From assembly GCA_030674915.1 (NCBI GenBank), contig JASXSV010000001.1:310001-374000 (forward strand): a stretch of 64,000 bases of DNA, given 5' to 3'. The notes beneath the pieces are model-generated. The model worked only from the letters and a program-made list of their open reading frames with translations. It was not told where the DNA came from and made no database searches. Made by a program: the position numbers and the translations under genes. Shown piece by piece: positions 51,414-61,192 of this stretch. This DNA comes from Candidatus Endonucleibacter bathymodioli. Lineage in GTDB: Bacteria; Pseudomonadota; Gammaproteobacteria; Pseudomonadales; Endozoicomonadaceae. Position 1 is the stretch's first letter. Each line of letters starts with the position of its first letter.

Positions 51414-51535
51414 CAGCCATGGATTGTTGAGAAAGACGGTTTTTCAGTAGCGCGTGATGCTGGTATCGCTTGTCTTGAGTCAGCTGTTTATAGTGTTTGG
51501 TTTGAGAGCTTATTCCAAACTTCCATCTCAGAGTG
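51414..51535 (-). pseudogene. IS30-family N-terminal fragment
   Basis: Minus strand reads SSQTKHYKQLTQDKRYQHHA then LLKNRLSQQSMAD, an IS30 helix-turn-helix. A related fragment is at 60443-60350. Confidence 0.65.
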
Positions 51536-51884
51536 TAGTAATTTGGGAATCTACCGACAACTGCCTCACATCACAAGTTTCAGTATGTCGCACTTATTGT
51601 ATTATTCCAGCAATTTATTACTTCAGTCTTTTTATAGGGAATAACTGCTACCTATGTACGGAAACAACATTTAGTTATTAGATTTTAGTTTCCAGCCTAA
51701 ATTGACCGAAAAATTGCGTGGTGTTGCTAAGGCCAATATCACCCTTTAAAGCCCAGTGATTTATTAACCTATTGGGCGTCAGAGCGGCTTGTATTAGGGC
51801 AGGTGCGATTAAGTACAGATTTTGTAAGTGCATCGACACGTTGAGGTCGATTCGTAGGTTAACAGTCCAATTTTAGTTCGTTTG

Positions 51885-52550
51885 TCAGTGGCTGCATGCG
51901 ATTTCCCGACATGCAGGCTCACTGATCCTATGTTTTGACCATTTGCCCCACTCGAATGATGTCTGCCAGAGCAAATAGCATGGCCAATTTTCTGTCATTC
52001 TTGCTAATCCGTCGGAGCGATCTTTGGTGAATCCGAACGGACATTTGATGATCCTAAAAGGATGCTCAATCTGGCTCGTACAATGGCTTTCATGTATCCG
52101 AGGTGGCATATATCAGCGTGCCTTCTTTGACCAGCACACCAGCATCACACAGCCAGTCATTCACTTCGCTGATGATTTTGCGTACCAAATCATGGTGCTC
52201 TAACAAGTTACGGAAGTGCATGATCGTGGTATGGTTGGTCAGAGGTAGTCCCATTCAGTGATAGATCAGCAAGCAAGCGCGTGGCTGGGATGTCGTACAA
52301 AGCATCTTCTATCGCAGGATCACTCATTCTGTATCATTGCTGTTGCATGAGTACGCAGCATCGTCATTAAGGGATAAGGTAAGCGACCATTGCTAGGCTT
52401 GGGGTAATATGGCTCTATAGCTGACACCATCAGTTCAAGAAGATTCTATTTGTGGGTTTGGCAGTATTTGTTTTGGTATTCGCTGTCGGTGGTCTTCCAT
52501 GGTTCATTCAAGAGATTATCTCATTACTAGGACTGAATCGCACCTTAATT
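51885..52550 (-). pseudogene. IS5-family transposase remnant (copy C)
   Basis: Leftward pieces: N-terminal IS region at 52540-52130 matching copies A and B at the DNA level (tcagcgtgccttctttgac, caagttacggaagtgcatga), and a C-terminal frame at 52109-51885 with EHPFRIIKCPFGFTKDRSDG followed by LARMTENWPCYLLWQTS. The middle of the gene is deleted. Unlike copies A and B, this one retains the C-terminal part. Confidence 0.7.
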
Positions 52551-52913
52551 AGAATCCATAGAATATTTCTTTTAGCAGGTACTGCTTATCTGTAATCATC
52601 ATGGGGGTATTGGATGAGGTGTTACCTACTTGTTTTTTTGTTGGTCGTGTTTTTATGCAGGTTGTTTAGGATGTATACAAATAAACCACACCTCTTTATT
52701 TTGTTAAAATACTGGCTACAGCAGAGCTGGAATCACTGTTAGATGCTGATTATATAAATATTTCTCTATAGTGATAGAACTTATTAGCCAATGAATAGAC
52801 TAATACTATAGCAATCATGATAATCCTCATGTATAGGAATCAGCTAATAATTGGCTACGCCCGAAAGATGTAACTTATTATTTATATATTAATCCAGTAT
52901 AGAGACAATAACA
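52551..52913. other. Upstream region of the BIR-only gene
   Basis: About 360 bp of AT-rich sequence without a gene. It should hold the promoter of the 52914 gene. Confidence 0.35.
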
Positions 52914-53903
52914 ATGAATCTAACTTATAATCATATCACTCATATTGGTGAAAAACCTATTACTCATGAGCTACTGGCGCAGGTAATAAATAAAGAAAAA
53001 GAAAATATAATCTCTATAAAATTCACGCATGGTAGGGAAATAAAAACAGCAAATATAAAAACCAGATTCCTAACAGCATGCAACAGCAATGAGCGATTAA
53101 AATCTTTTACAGGACACGAGCATATTTTTACTGAAAAAAATGTATCTATCGACGCATTAACAAGGTCAGGGTTTATATATGCTGATGATAGACAGCGTCC
53201 AGATGGAATTAAGTGCGTTTATTGCAAAGCATTTTTTTCTAATTTCAATGATAGTGATAATCCTGAAAATACACATAGCACTAATTTTCCTGAATGTCCG
53301 AAGGTATCTGGCATGATTCCTGCCGAATTATATTTCTCGCCTGGGCATGCTACCTCCTTGATGCTTGAAAGTGAGGTTTTATACGCAAGATCTGCACCGA
53401 GCACACACGCATATGCTAAGCCCAGTTCAAATAACCAACAGAAACGTGCTTCGTGTCATTCAGGCAGCAATCCGATCGCACATACACCTTCAAAGGTGTT
53501 GCGTACCGAGACGCCTGAACTAACTCCAGATGATATTGAAGCATATAGGGAGCAAGCAAAACAATTCTTAACGAGGACTCAATCTAATATAACACAAAAT
53601 ATAACTGAAGATGTACTACACAATTATATCGATCGCCTCCATGCAGGAAAATCAGGTATACCGTTTATATCAGATGATGCGCAAATAAGCCCTATGATGC
53701 TTGATAACATATGTCTTGCCCTCAAAAATCAAGGATTAGTGCCTGCAATTCGAGATCTACTCGATAAATGCCAGCGCAAAGGTGGCTGCGCTATATATCT
53801 TGTCCTCATGATGCGCCAAGATAAAACAGTTCTGGCGAGAAAAGAGTACCCATATCCAGCTTTTGTAGACGAATTGTTAGCCCGGGGTATTGGAAAGGGG
53901 TAA
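52914..53903 (+). CDS. BIR-domain protein (inhibitor-of-apoptosis-like, no RING)
   Basis: 329 residues. A BIR domain lies at about 59-131: R61-L-K-S-F65 matches the R..SF start, SGFIYADD (85-92) the aGFyYtg segment, and zinc ligands C101-x2-C104-x16-H121-x6-C128 match the classical spacing exactly, with NPENTHSTNFPECPKV resembling DpxxEHxxxFPxC. The residue after the CxxC loop that is usually Trp is Phe here. About 50 residues precede and 200 follow the domain; the C-terminal half (about 205-320) is helical and unrecognised. No signal peptide, so it would need another export route. Animal BIRs bind caspases; activity here is inferred from the fold pattern. Confidence 0.88.
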   Translation: MNLTYNHITHIGEKPITHELLAQVINKEKENIISIKFTHGREIKTANIKTRFLTACNSNERLKSFTGHEHIFTEKNVSIDALTRSGFIYADDRQRPDGIKCVYCKAFFSNFNDSDNPENTHSTNFPECPKVSGMIPAELYFSPGHATSLMLESEVLYARSAPSTHAYAKPSSNNQQKRASCHSGSNPIAHTPSKVLRTETPELTPDDIEAYREQAKQFLTRTQSNITQNITEDVLHNYIDRLHAGKSGIPFISDDAQISPMMLDNICLALKNQGLVPAIRDLLDKCQRKGGCAIYLVLMMRQDKTVLARKEYPYPAFVDELLARGIGKG

Positions 53904-54181
53904 GTACAATCGAATGGGGTTTGGGCTGTGTTATTTATGTCTGCGCAATGTGAAAGGCGTTGGCTGGAATCACAAGCGTGTCTAACGTATTTACCGAGAG
54001 TTTGAGCTAAACCTTAGTATAAAGTCAAAGAAGTGCTTAGTACGAGAGAAACGTGCCTGTGGTAATTAATGATTGCCGCTCAATGGACTTTTGTATGATT
54101 TAAAAACTATAAACATATTTGTTACCTTGTTGTTTGTATTTTGGTATTTGTCGGTTTTCTTTAGGCTTACGGTATCGTTTC

Positions 54182-56188
54182 CTATGCTTTATTTCTAATC
54201 AAACTTTTCACTAGAAAACGAACAGGGTTTAGCTTGTCAATAAGATCAATGGGCATCGGCGCAGGGTCGCCGTTAATCATACTGGCTAATAGCTCCCCAG
54301 AAATTGGGCAGGTTATCAAGCCTCGTGAACTGTGACCTGCGGTTACATAAAGTCCGTTCAGGTAATTAGGCGTCTGTTTGAATGAATGTTTTTTGTTTGT
54401 TCGTAGTTTAGCAAAGTCGTTTAAAAAACGTCTGCTATCTACCACTGGGCCGACCAGAGGTAGGTAGTCTGGAGTGGTGGAGCGAACACCGGCCCTGCCG
54501 CCATCAATGGTGAGGCTTTTACCTCCTGATGATTCAGAAAAGGAGGGCACCCATTTAGCTTGCATAGATAGATTTTTTTCATGATCTATGTGGCTGACTG
54601 TACTGGAGTTAGAGTTAAAGTCAAAAGTGGCGCCTATGGTGTGGAAGCCTTGGGTTGCAGGTGCAACATAACCATCACCGCAGATGCAGACACGAAGTTT
54701 TTTACTTTGTTCTGTGGTTGTTATTTTGGTTATTTGGCCTCTTATGCCTTGTAGCGGAATATGGGCTAGTTGTGGTAGCTGTGGTGTTGATATTCCCCCA
54801 GCAACGACTACCGTTTTTGTCGTAAATATAGTTTTACCAGCGCTTGTCATAAGCCACAGATTATCTTTAAACAATAGTTGATCAATTGGGGTATGAGTTT
54901 TAACTCTTATATTCTGATGTTGGACTAGTTGTTGACAAATTTGTGGAGGGCTGACCCACCCAGATTCAGGGAAGAATAGTCCGTCATGGAGTACGTCAAT
55001 TCCGGCGATATTTGATAATTGTGTCTTATCTAGAAACTGAAGAAACTCTGGAGGATATTGTTGATCAAGCTGTAAATAGCGGTTTCGGATACGTTCTGAC
55101 GTGCACAGTTGAATAACACCGCAGGCATGCCGGGTGCCGGGGTGTTTTTTGTCGAGTTGTCTGATAAGATTTAGGCTATAGCAATAACCTTGCGTTATTA
55201 GGCGGCTTAATGGTGTATTGTGTGCTGAGAGTTTTGCATAGAGTATGCCTTGAGGGTTTCCTGACGCTTCTTTTGCCAATTGTTCATGTTGCTCAAATAA
55301 GATTACGTGCCAACCGCGTTGAGCCAAAGAGTGGGCGCAGCTTGTACCGGCCAATCCTCCACCAATAACAGCGACTGTTTTTGCAATATCATGATGGATA
55401 GGGTAAATGTTCCATGGTTGTTTATGTGTGGGTTGTTTGAAAGGCTGGCTGAGGCAGCCATAAATCATGTTACGTTTGGAGCCAAATCCTGGGGCTTTGA
55501 TTACAGAAAAGCCAGCGGATGTAAGACCATCTCGAACCATTCTGGCGACAGTGTATGTGGCATAAGTTGCATGTAAGTTACTTTTTTCGGACATTACCTT
55601 AAATAAATTTGGTTGCCACATGTCTGGGTTTTTAGAGGGTGCAAAGCCGTCAAGAAACCATGCATCAACTTTTGCTTCTATCAAAGGTAGGGTGTCTAAC
55701 ACATCCCCGACTAGTAATGTCAGTCTAACTCGTCCCTCAGAAAAACAAAGGTGGTGAAATCCATTACTAGTAGGTAGATAGCTCTGAATTAGAAGGTCAG
55801 CATATTCTGATAGTTCTGGCCATAGGGATAACGCTTTGCTTAGATCCGAGATGTGTAGTGGGTATTTTTCTGTAGAGAAAAAGTGAAGCTGGCTATTTTT
55901 TGAGGCTGTTTGTTCAAATAGTTGCCACGTACAGAGAAAATTAAGCCCTGTACCAAAGCCGGTTTCACCTATAATGAATCTGTTATTGTGTTGATCTGCG
56001 GATAATTGGCTAAATCGAGCAGAAAGCTTGTTTTGTTCCAGAAATACATATCTAGTTTCATCAATGCCGGATATTTTGGAAAAATAAACATCATTAAAGC
56101 GAGGAGATATAGGCTGACCGTTATCGTCCCAGGTCAGCGAAGTCTGTGGCAAATAAGTGCGTTGTGTTACGGATGTATCGTGGGGCAT
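54182..56188 (-). CDS. mnmC: Bifunctional tRNA 5-methylaminomethyl-2-thiouridine biosynthesis protein
   Basis: Last two steps of mnm5s2U34 formation in tRNA wobble positions. 668 residues, as in E. coli. The N-terminal SAM-dependent methyltransferase domain (about 1-245) shows FIIGETGFGTGLNFL and DAWFLDGFAPSKNPDMW. The C-terminal FAD-dependent oxidoreductase (from about 268) starts with VAVIGGGLAGTSCAHSLAQR (dinucleotide-binding) and ends LYVTAGHSSRGLITCPISGE. Isolated housekeeping gene between accessory regions; intact. Confidence 0.96.
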   Translation of the reverse strand: MPHDTSVTQRTYLPQTSLTWDDNGQPISPRFNDVYFSKISGIDETRYVFLEQNKLSARFSQLSADQHNNRFIIGETGFGTGLNFLCTWQLFEQTASKNSQLHFFSTEKYPLHISDLSKALSLWPELSEYADLLIQSYLPTSNGFHHLCFSEGRVRLTLLVGDVLDTLPLIEAKVDAWFLDGFAPSKNPDMWQPNLFKVMSEKSNLHATYATYTVARMVRDGLTSAGFSVIKAPGFGSKRNMIYGCLSQPFKQPTHKQPWNIYPIHHDIAKTVAVIGGGLAGTSCAHSLAQRGWHVILFEQHEQLAKEASGNPQGILYAKLSAHNTPLSRLITQGYCYSLNLIRQLDKKHPGTRHACGVIQLCTSERIRNRYLQLDQQYPPEFLQFLDKTQLSNIAGIDVLHDGLFFPESGWVSPPQICQQLVQHQNIRVKTHTPIDQLLFKDNLWLMTSAGKTIFTTKTVVVAGGISTPQLPQLAHIPLQGIRGQITKITTTEQSKKLRVCICGDGYVAPATQGFHTIGATFDFNSNSSTVSHIDHEKNLSMQAKWVPSFSESSGGKSLTIDGGRAGVRSTTPDYLPLVGPVVDSRRFLNDFAKLRTNKKHSFKQTPNYLNGLYVTAGHSSRGLITCPISGELLASMINGDPAPMPIDLIDKLNPVRFLVKSLIRNKA

Positions 56189-57186
56189 GATCTGTTTTCT
56201 CTACGTTGAAATGGGTTGCGGAATGTATATACCCATTCCTATTAATTATTTGCCGTTCTTATGCATCTCAATTATCTCTGCTATTGGGCTGATTAGCTTG
56301 AGTTTGCCGCCTGCGAACTCCTTAAAAAGGTGACGGGGATGTATTTATAATTTATTTTAGGTCTATTAATAATCTTGAGAATTCTATGTTTATCTATAAA
56401 ATGAGCTGGCTAACACATTAATATCGAATGATGGTCCTATGATAACAATTGCTGGAATCGGCAACGGTGCAAAAGAGTTGTTATTCACTTTGAGAGGTGT
56501 TTAGACTGGGTGCTAATATTTGGAAGTTAGTCTTACGCAGAATTTTAAGCTCTCTTTTAATATGCTTATAAGCAGGATAAATATTACAGGAACAGTTTAA
56601 GTTTTACCAGTAGGACGGTTAAATATTTATGCCGATATTGTATTGAAAAATCATTGCTATTTTATTATACGAAGCTCAGCACTTTCAGCAATAACTGGCA
56701 TAGCTTTAAGTGCATGTCGTTTCTAATTCCGCTGATATGTTATCAGCGGCCAGTTTCAAGGAAGTGGGCATCTATGAATTTGTCATTTCATTTATGGTGA
56801 TGTCCTTTACCTCAAAGACTTATTCAAAGACTCATTATCATTATCATTATTTTGTATGTCCAAAAGCACTGTAGATCCATCTGTAGTACCTCCCAAAAGT
56901 ACCGATAACCATTCTAGGCTAGGATCCGGTTGATTTGGCTTATCTAGCTCATCTAGCTCACGTGGCTGCTTTAGCGGATCGGTTCTAAGGTCATGATTAG
57001 AAGAAGTATACGTACTTTCCGTAAGCTGAATGTAATTAAGGGGGGGGTTGCTGGTTATCTGCAAGATTACTGGCTGCATTTGTTTGAAGTAAGTGCTTAC
57101 TTTCTGCCCTCGTTTGCATCGGGAATAGGCTGGAGTTACTACCTATGGCTCTTTTTCTACCGGTCATATTTCTGTTGTCTCTGAGG
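56189..57186. other. Spacer with duplicated downstream flank of the surface-protein genes
   Basis: About 1 kb. From about 56482 on it is homologous to 60652-61192. It contains a minus-strand frame, 57079-56807 (90 codons, SNPPLNYIQLTESTYTSSNH...), which is the out-of-frame continuation beyond the C8 tract, probably a lost tail of the adjacent gene rather than a gene of its own. No other gene seen. Confidence 0.6.
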
Positions 57187-59820
57187 TTATGACGCGTTGG
57201 TAGGCTGTGAGTTCCCGTGTGATTTGACAGGAATTCTCATAGTGTGGAATTCACCTCCAGAATTTCCATTATTGCTAGGGATATATACAGTCTGACTTTG
57301 ATGTAGGCGTCCATCGCTATCAATCTCTAAGTTGTTTAATGGAATCATCTCATTATTTAGGGTGTCAATAGCTACTGGAGTATGCTGATTAGGTATATGT
57401 TTGTTACTAGATTTATCTTTACATAAAGCTCTATGGATATTAGTGATAGGGGCTAGTAATAACGAAAACCCTCTATAATTATCTTTATAGTATTTCACAT
57501 AACTGTAGACAGTCCACGCAGCGCATGCAAGGCCTGCAGCACCAATACCACCTGCGGCTGCATTAACCTCGTTTAGCTCTAGTATAGGCTCATTATGAAG
57601 TGGATTTGCTTCAGAGCAGGGTGTCGGTGCTGGGCATTGGTTCTGACATGTACGTGGATCTGGGCATACAGGTACTGGGCATTTAGTTGTAATTTCAGTT
57701 GTAATTTTTGGATTAGTGTACGAACATTCCTCGCAATTACCGCAAAACCAAATATTTTGATCATCACATATCTGAGTGCTTTTAAAGCGAGTGCGCGCAG
57801 TCTTAGGATCGTCAGAGTTTTCTGTCATAGTTACATCGCACATATTAAGACCTTCAATATATGTGTCTTGTAATTGAGATACTTCAGGATAGTAATCGCT
57901 ACAATTTACGTGTTCTTTTAGGTTGTCTTTATAAAGGACTCTGCCAGCAAGTACGCCTTGAAAATAACTCCCCTTATAACCAGATTTCAAAGTAGCGTCG
58001 CATACTGTCACGTTGTGTGTATTCCCAGCTACAGCTGATCCAGCAACATCTTTAGCTGGTGATAAATTGTTTTCAGCGCCGCATATAAGCCCAGTATACG
58101 ACCAATGTGTAGTGGTTATTAGATTAATGTTACAAAAATGAATATTTTCAACTGCTGTATCTTTATTAGAGCTAACCTTGCACTCAGCAAAGAGGACGGA
58201 CATCTCTTGCCAATCTTTATAATTTGTCTTCCGGTACGTCGTACTTCCAGTGAGATCTTTGATACATATGTTCTGAATAGTTCCTCCTTTAAATTTCGTA
58301 GCCAATACTGCTGCTGTGTGCTCTATGTTCAGAAATTCAATAGTGTTAAATTCCAAGTTGTAAATTCTACATCCTGCATTTAGAGTGTGAGCTATTAACG
58401 ACCGATGATTCGTGTTAGTAATTTGAGAATTATATATTTTTAGATTATGTACTTCTCCATTTGCAGAAATAGTGCTAAATAGAGTTTTAGATAATCTAGT
58501 GATTTTATGATTATTTCCATTTAGAGCAGCATTTTTGAAATCAATGTTAAATAGCGCTTTATATTCCTGATCTTCAGGAGTAACGTTGTCTAGATCTAAG
58601 TCTGTCCTTAAATTAAAAATTATTTTTTTGTTATTATGCAACCTCCGTGACCGTAGCTCTTTATATGTGGTTGGTAACCTCAAAAACTCTGTTCTGTTAT
58701 TTATATCAACAACTGTCTCAGACTCAGAGCCTTTAGCAACGCCTGCGCAAGACGAAAGCACATAAGCAAGGACAGCTTTGCTAGCTGGAAAGGTGTTTAC
58801 TGCTTTAAGCAAAGGGCTGCATTGGTCCAGAAGTGAACGTTCAAATTCATTCTCATCATATGAAAATGTTATTCCCTGTTGTGCAATGTATTCTCTAACA
58901 CGTGTAAACCATTTGCTGACTTTTTTCTTAAATAATATCTTTGGTAAATTATGTGTAAACGTTATGCTATTCTCTGAAAGATCTTCTGGTATTAACTCAT
59001 AGGACATAGACTCATTATTCCAAACTGGTAGTTGTTTTGAAGTGCTCTTAATAATTTCACCGGGTTGTTTATTCTGTGTATAGAATGTAATAAGTACTTT
59101 ATTTTTGTGTGTTTTTTTGATACTAATTGAGCGACTAGCTTCATCTGCAAAATATTCTTTATTCAGATGCATTATTAACGGAGAATTTGACAAATCAACT
59201 TTGAAATATTTGTTTGTTTTAGGGATACTGATATTTATCTCTAAGCTTGTTTCTTTCACCTTACAGCTAATACAAATCTTATTTATATTGCAAGATTCAT
59301 CTATCTCATTTGCATTTGGCTCATATAGATGATCTAGAGGTAATTCTGTAAATCCTACAGGTGATTTGCGGCATCTATGACTGAAAGGCATCGTCATGTG
59401 AATTTTATTATCGTTTTTGTAGGTAGTAGTACGTACAAACGCCTTGTTACCACTAGGACTTTCCCATAAGTCAACTAGTTGGAGGCCTTGCCAGTTATTT
59501 TGACTATTATATTCACATATGAATGGTTCAAACTCTGCGCTCGGATAATTGGTGAAAATTAATTCCATGCCAGTATTTGCATTTTCAATTGCAAAGTTAA
59601 ATGTTGCATCTACATTATCACCATGCATATCTGTATAAAATTCTCGGTATCCATCGGTCTTTTTTGTTATTATGTTGTGCTGTAAATCAGGCGTAATATC
59701 TTCCAAACATTTACATAACGGCCATTTAGTAGATATTGTACAACTTTGGCCGTATACAAAGGAGGGAGAAAATATAATTATGGTAAAGAATATTTTTCTT
59801 AGTAGGTAAATATACTTCAT
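57187..59820 (-). CDS. Large secreted single-span surface protein, tandem copy 1
   Basis: 877 residues, no firm family. Signal peptide at 1-24 (MKYIYLLRKIFFTIIIFSPS...YG), then a Cys-containing ectodomain (SCTIS, CKCLED, CISCKVK). Residues about 380-620 contain repeating FDGNGH-like turns (NAALNGNNHKITRLS, GEVHNLKIYNSQIT, GGTIQNICIKDL, VENIHFCNI), the pattern of GLUG-type right-handed beta-helix adhesins. A Cys/Pro-rich stalk (CPVPVCPDPRTCQNQCPAP) precedes one transmembrane helix (about 753-775) and a polar 100-residue tail. Topology is like a type I membrane protein. Residues 1 to about 370 are almost identical to copy 2, then diverge. Confidence 0.8.
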   Translation of the reverse strand: MKYIYLLRKIFFTIIIFSPSFVYGQSCTISTKWPLCKCLEDITPDLQHNIITKKTDGYREFYTDMHGDNVDATFNFAIENANTGMELIFTNYPSAEFEPFICEYNSQNNWQGLQLVDLWESPSGNKAFVRTTTYKNDNKIHMTMPFSHRCRKSPVGFTELPLDHLYEPNANEIDESCNINKICISCKVKETSLEINISIPKTNKYFKVDLSNSPLIMHLNKEYFADEASRSISIKKTHKNKVLITFYTQNKQPGEIIKSTSKQLPVWNNESMSYELIPEDLSENSITFTHNLPKILFKKKVSKWFTRVREYIAQQGITFSYDENEFERSLLDQCSPLLKAVNTFPASKAVLAYVLSSCAGVAKGSESETVVDINNRTEFLRLPTTYKELRSRRLHNNKKIIFNLRTDLDLDNVTPEDQEYKALFNIDFKNAALNGNNHKITRLSKTLFSTISANGEVHNLKIYNSQITNTNHRSLIAHTLNAGCRIYNLEFNTIEFLNIEHTAAVLATKFKGGTIQNICIKDLTGSTTYRKTNYKDWQEMSVLFAECKVSSNKDTAVENIHFCNINLITTTHWSYTGLICGAENNLSPAKDVAGSAVAGNTHNVTVCDATLKSGYKGSYFQGVLAGRVLYKDNLKEHVNCSDYYPEVSQLQDTYIEGLNMCDVTMTENSDDPKTARTRFKSTQICDDQNIWFCGNCEECSYTNPKITTEITTKCPVPVCPDPRTCQNQCPAPTPCSEANPLHNEPILELNEVNAAAGGIGAAGLACAAWTVYSYVKYYKDNYRGFSLLLAPITNIHRALCKDKSSNKHIPNQHTPVAIDTLNNEMIPLNNLEIDSDGRLHQSQTVYIPSNNGNSGGEFHTMRIPVKSHGNSQPTNAS

Positions 59821-60349
59821 GTGTATTGCTCTTGTATTTCATGTACTTGAGGAAAAGCTACGGATACGAATCCAACTCCGAAGCGCGACACGCAATTATG
59901 CATTCTGATAGAGTTCATAAAATACCTTCTGTAGTGCTTAAAGCCTAGGTATTTTTAGGTTTTAATCTAGATATAGCGCTACTTGTGAATAAATGGTCAT
60001 GATGGTATATATTATCCACAGAATAATACACTATCATGCTAGCTATGTGAAGTTTTAATTTATAGCGCGCTACCAGATGATGGTGTTAGCGAAGTGCAGC
60101 CTTGCTATGACAATGCTTGTTCTGAGCATGCCTAGGACAGTTATTTATATGGAAAGCTATCCTAATAAAATGATTCTAATAACAATGCCTTCTCCGATAA
60201 TATCGTACTATCAACAACAGTATTTCATTCCGTTTTTAAATAGTCGATGCTCAGGTCGTAACCTGTTAGGTGTAAGGGATACAGCAACATAGAACCATGG
60301 CCCTTAGAGAGCAAAATGGTAGCGGTTAAGCGACTGGGTATCTCAGCCA

Positions 60350-60443
60350 TGGTTTGTTGAGAAAGACTGTTATTCAGTAGCGCCGGAAGATGATATCTTT
60401 TGTCTTGAGCCAGCTGTCCATAGTATTTTGTTTGAGTGCTCAT
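60350..60443 (-). pseudogene. IS30-family N-terminal fragment
   Basis: Minus strand reads STQTKYYGQLAQDKRYHLPA then LLNNSLSQQTMAEI, related to the fragment at 51535-51414 (SSQTKHYKQLTQDKRY). DNA similarity extends over 60348-60543 versus 51418-51614. Confidence 0.6.
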
Positions 60444-60598
60444 TCCAAGCTTCCATTTGGGAATGTGATAATTTGTAAATCTACCGACAACTGCTCCCAG
60501 ATAACAAGCTTCAGTCTGTTGCGCTTATTGTATTACTCCAGCTCGCGCTCCTGAAAATCGTGAACATTGCTCAGCGTGAAGATTGTCTAGCGTGTCTC

Positions 60599-60621
60599 GT
60601 TCCCACGGTCTTGCGTGGGAA
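60599..60621. repeat. Dispersed inverted repeat, second copy
   Basis: gttcccacggtcttgcgtgggaac: arms gttcccac and gtgggaac. Variant of the element at 5921-5947. Confidence 0.55.
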
Positions 60622-61192
60622 CAAGGGTGGATATGACTTTGTCACAGTTGTTGTTCACTTTGAGAGGTGTTTATACTGAGTGCTAAATATTTGGGAGTTA
60701 GTCTGACGCAGAATTTTAAGCGCTCTCTTTTAATATGCTTATAAGAAAGCAATATCTTACAGGAACAGTTTAAGTTTTACCGATATACCTGTTAAATATT
60801 TATGACGATATTGTATTGAAAAATCATTTCTATTTTATTATACGAAGCTCAGCACTTTCAGCAATAACTGGCATAGCTTTAAGTGCATGTCGTTTCTAAT
60901 GCCGCTGATATGTTATCAGCGGCCAGTTTCAAGGAAGTGGGCATCTGTGCATTTGTAATTTCATTTATGGTGATGTACTTACCTCAAAGACTTATTCAAA
61001 GACTCAGTATCATTATTTTGTATATCCAAATGCACTGTAGATCCATCTGTAGTACCTCCCAAAAGTCCCGATAACCATTATAGGCTAGGATCCGGTTGAT
61101 CTGGCTTATCTGGCTCACGTGGCTGCTTTAGCGGATCGGTTCTAAGGTCATGATTAGAAGAAGTATACGTACTTTCCGTAAGCTGAATGTAA

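Larger units (their letters stand above)
59821..61192. other. Spacer between the tandem surface-protein genes
   Basis: 1.37 kb. 59821-59934 is the duplicated upstream region, identical to 63887-64000 and likely carrying the promoter. 60350-60443 (minus) is an IS30 N-terminal fragment. 60599-60621 has the dispersed inverted repeat. 60652-61192 is the duplicated downstream flank of copy 2. No intact gene. Confidence 0.6.

Noticed and set aside
56807..57079. 90-codon minus-strand frame as an independent gene
   Set aside because: It starts within the duplicated tail region and spans the C8 tract; more likely a detached tail of the surface-protein gene.
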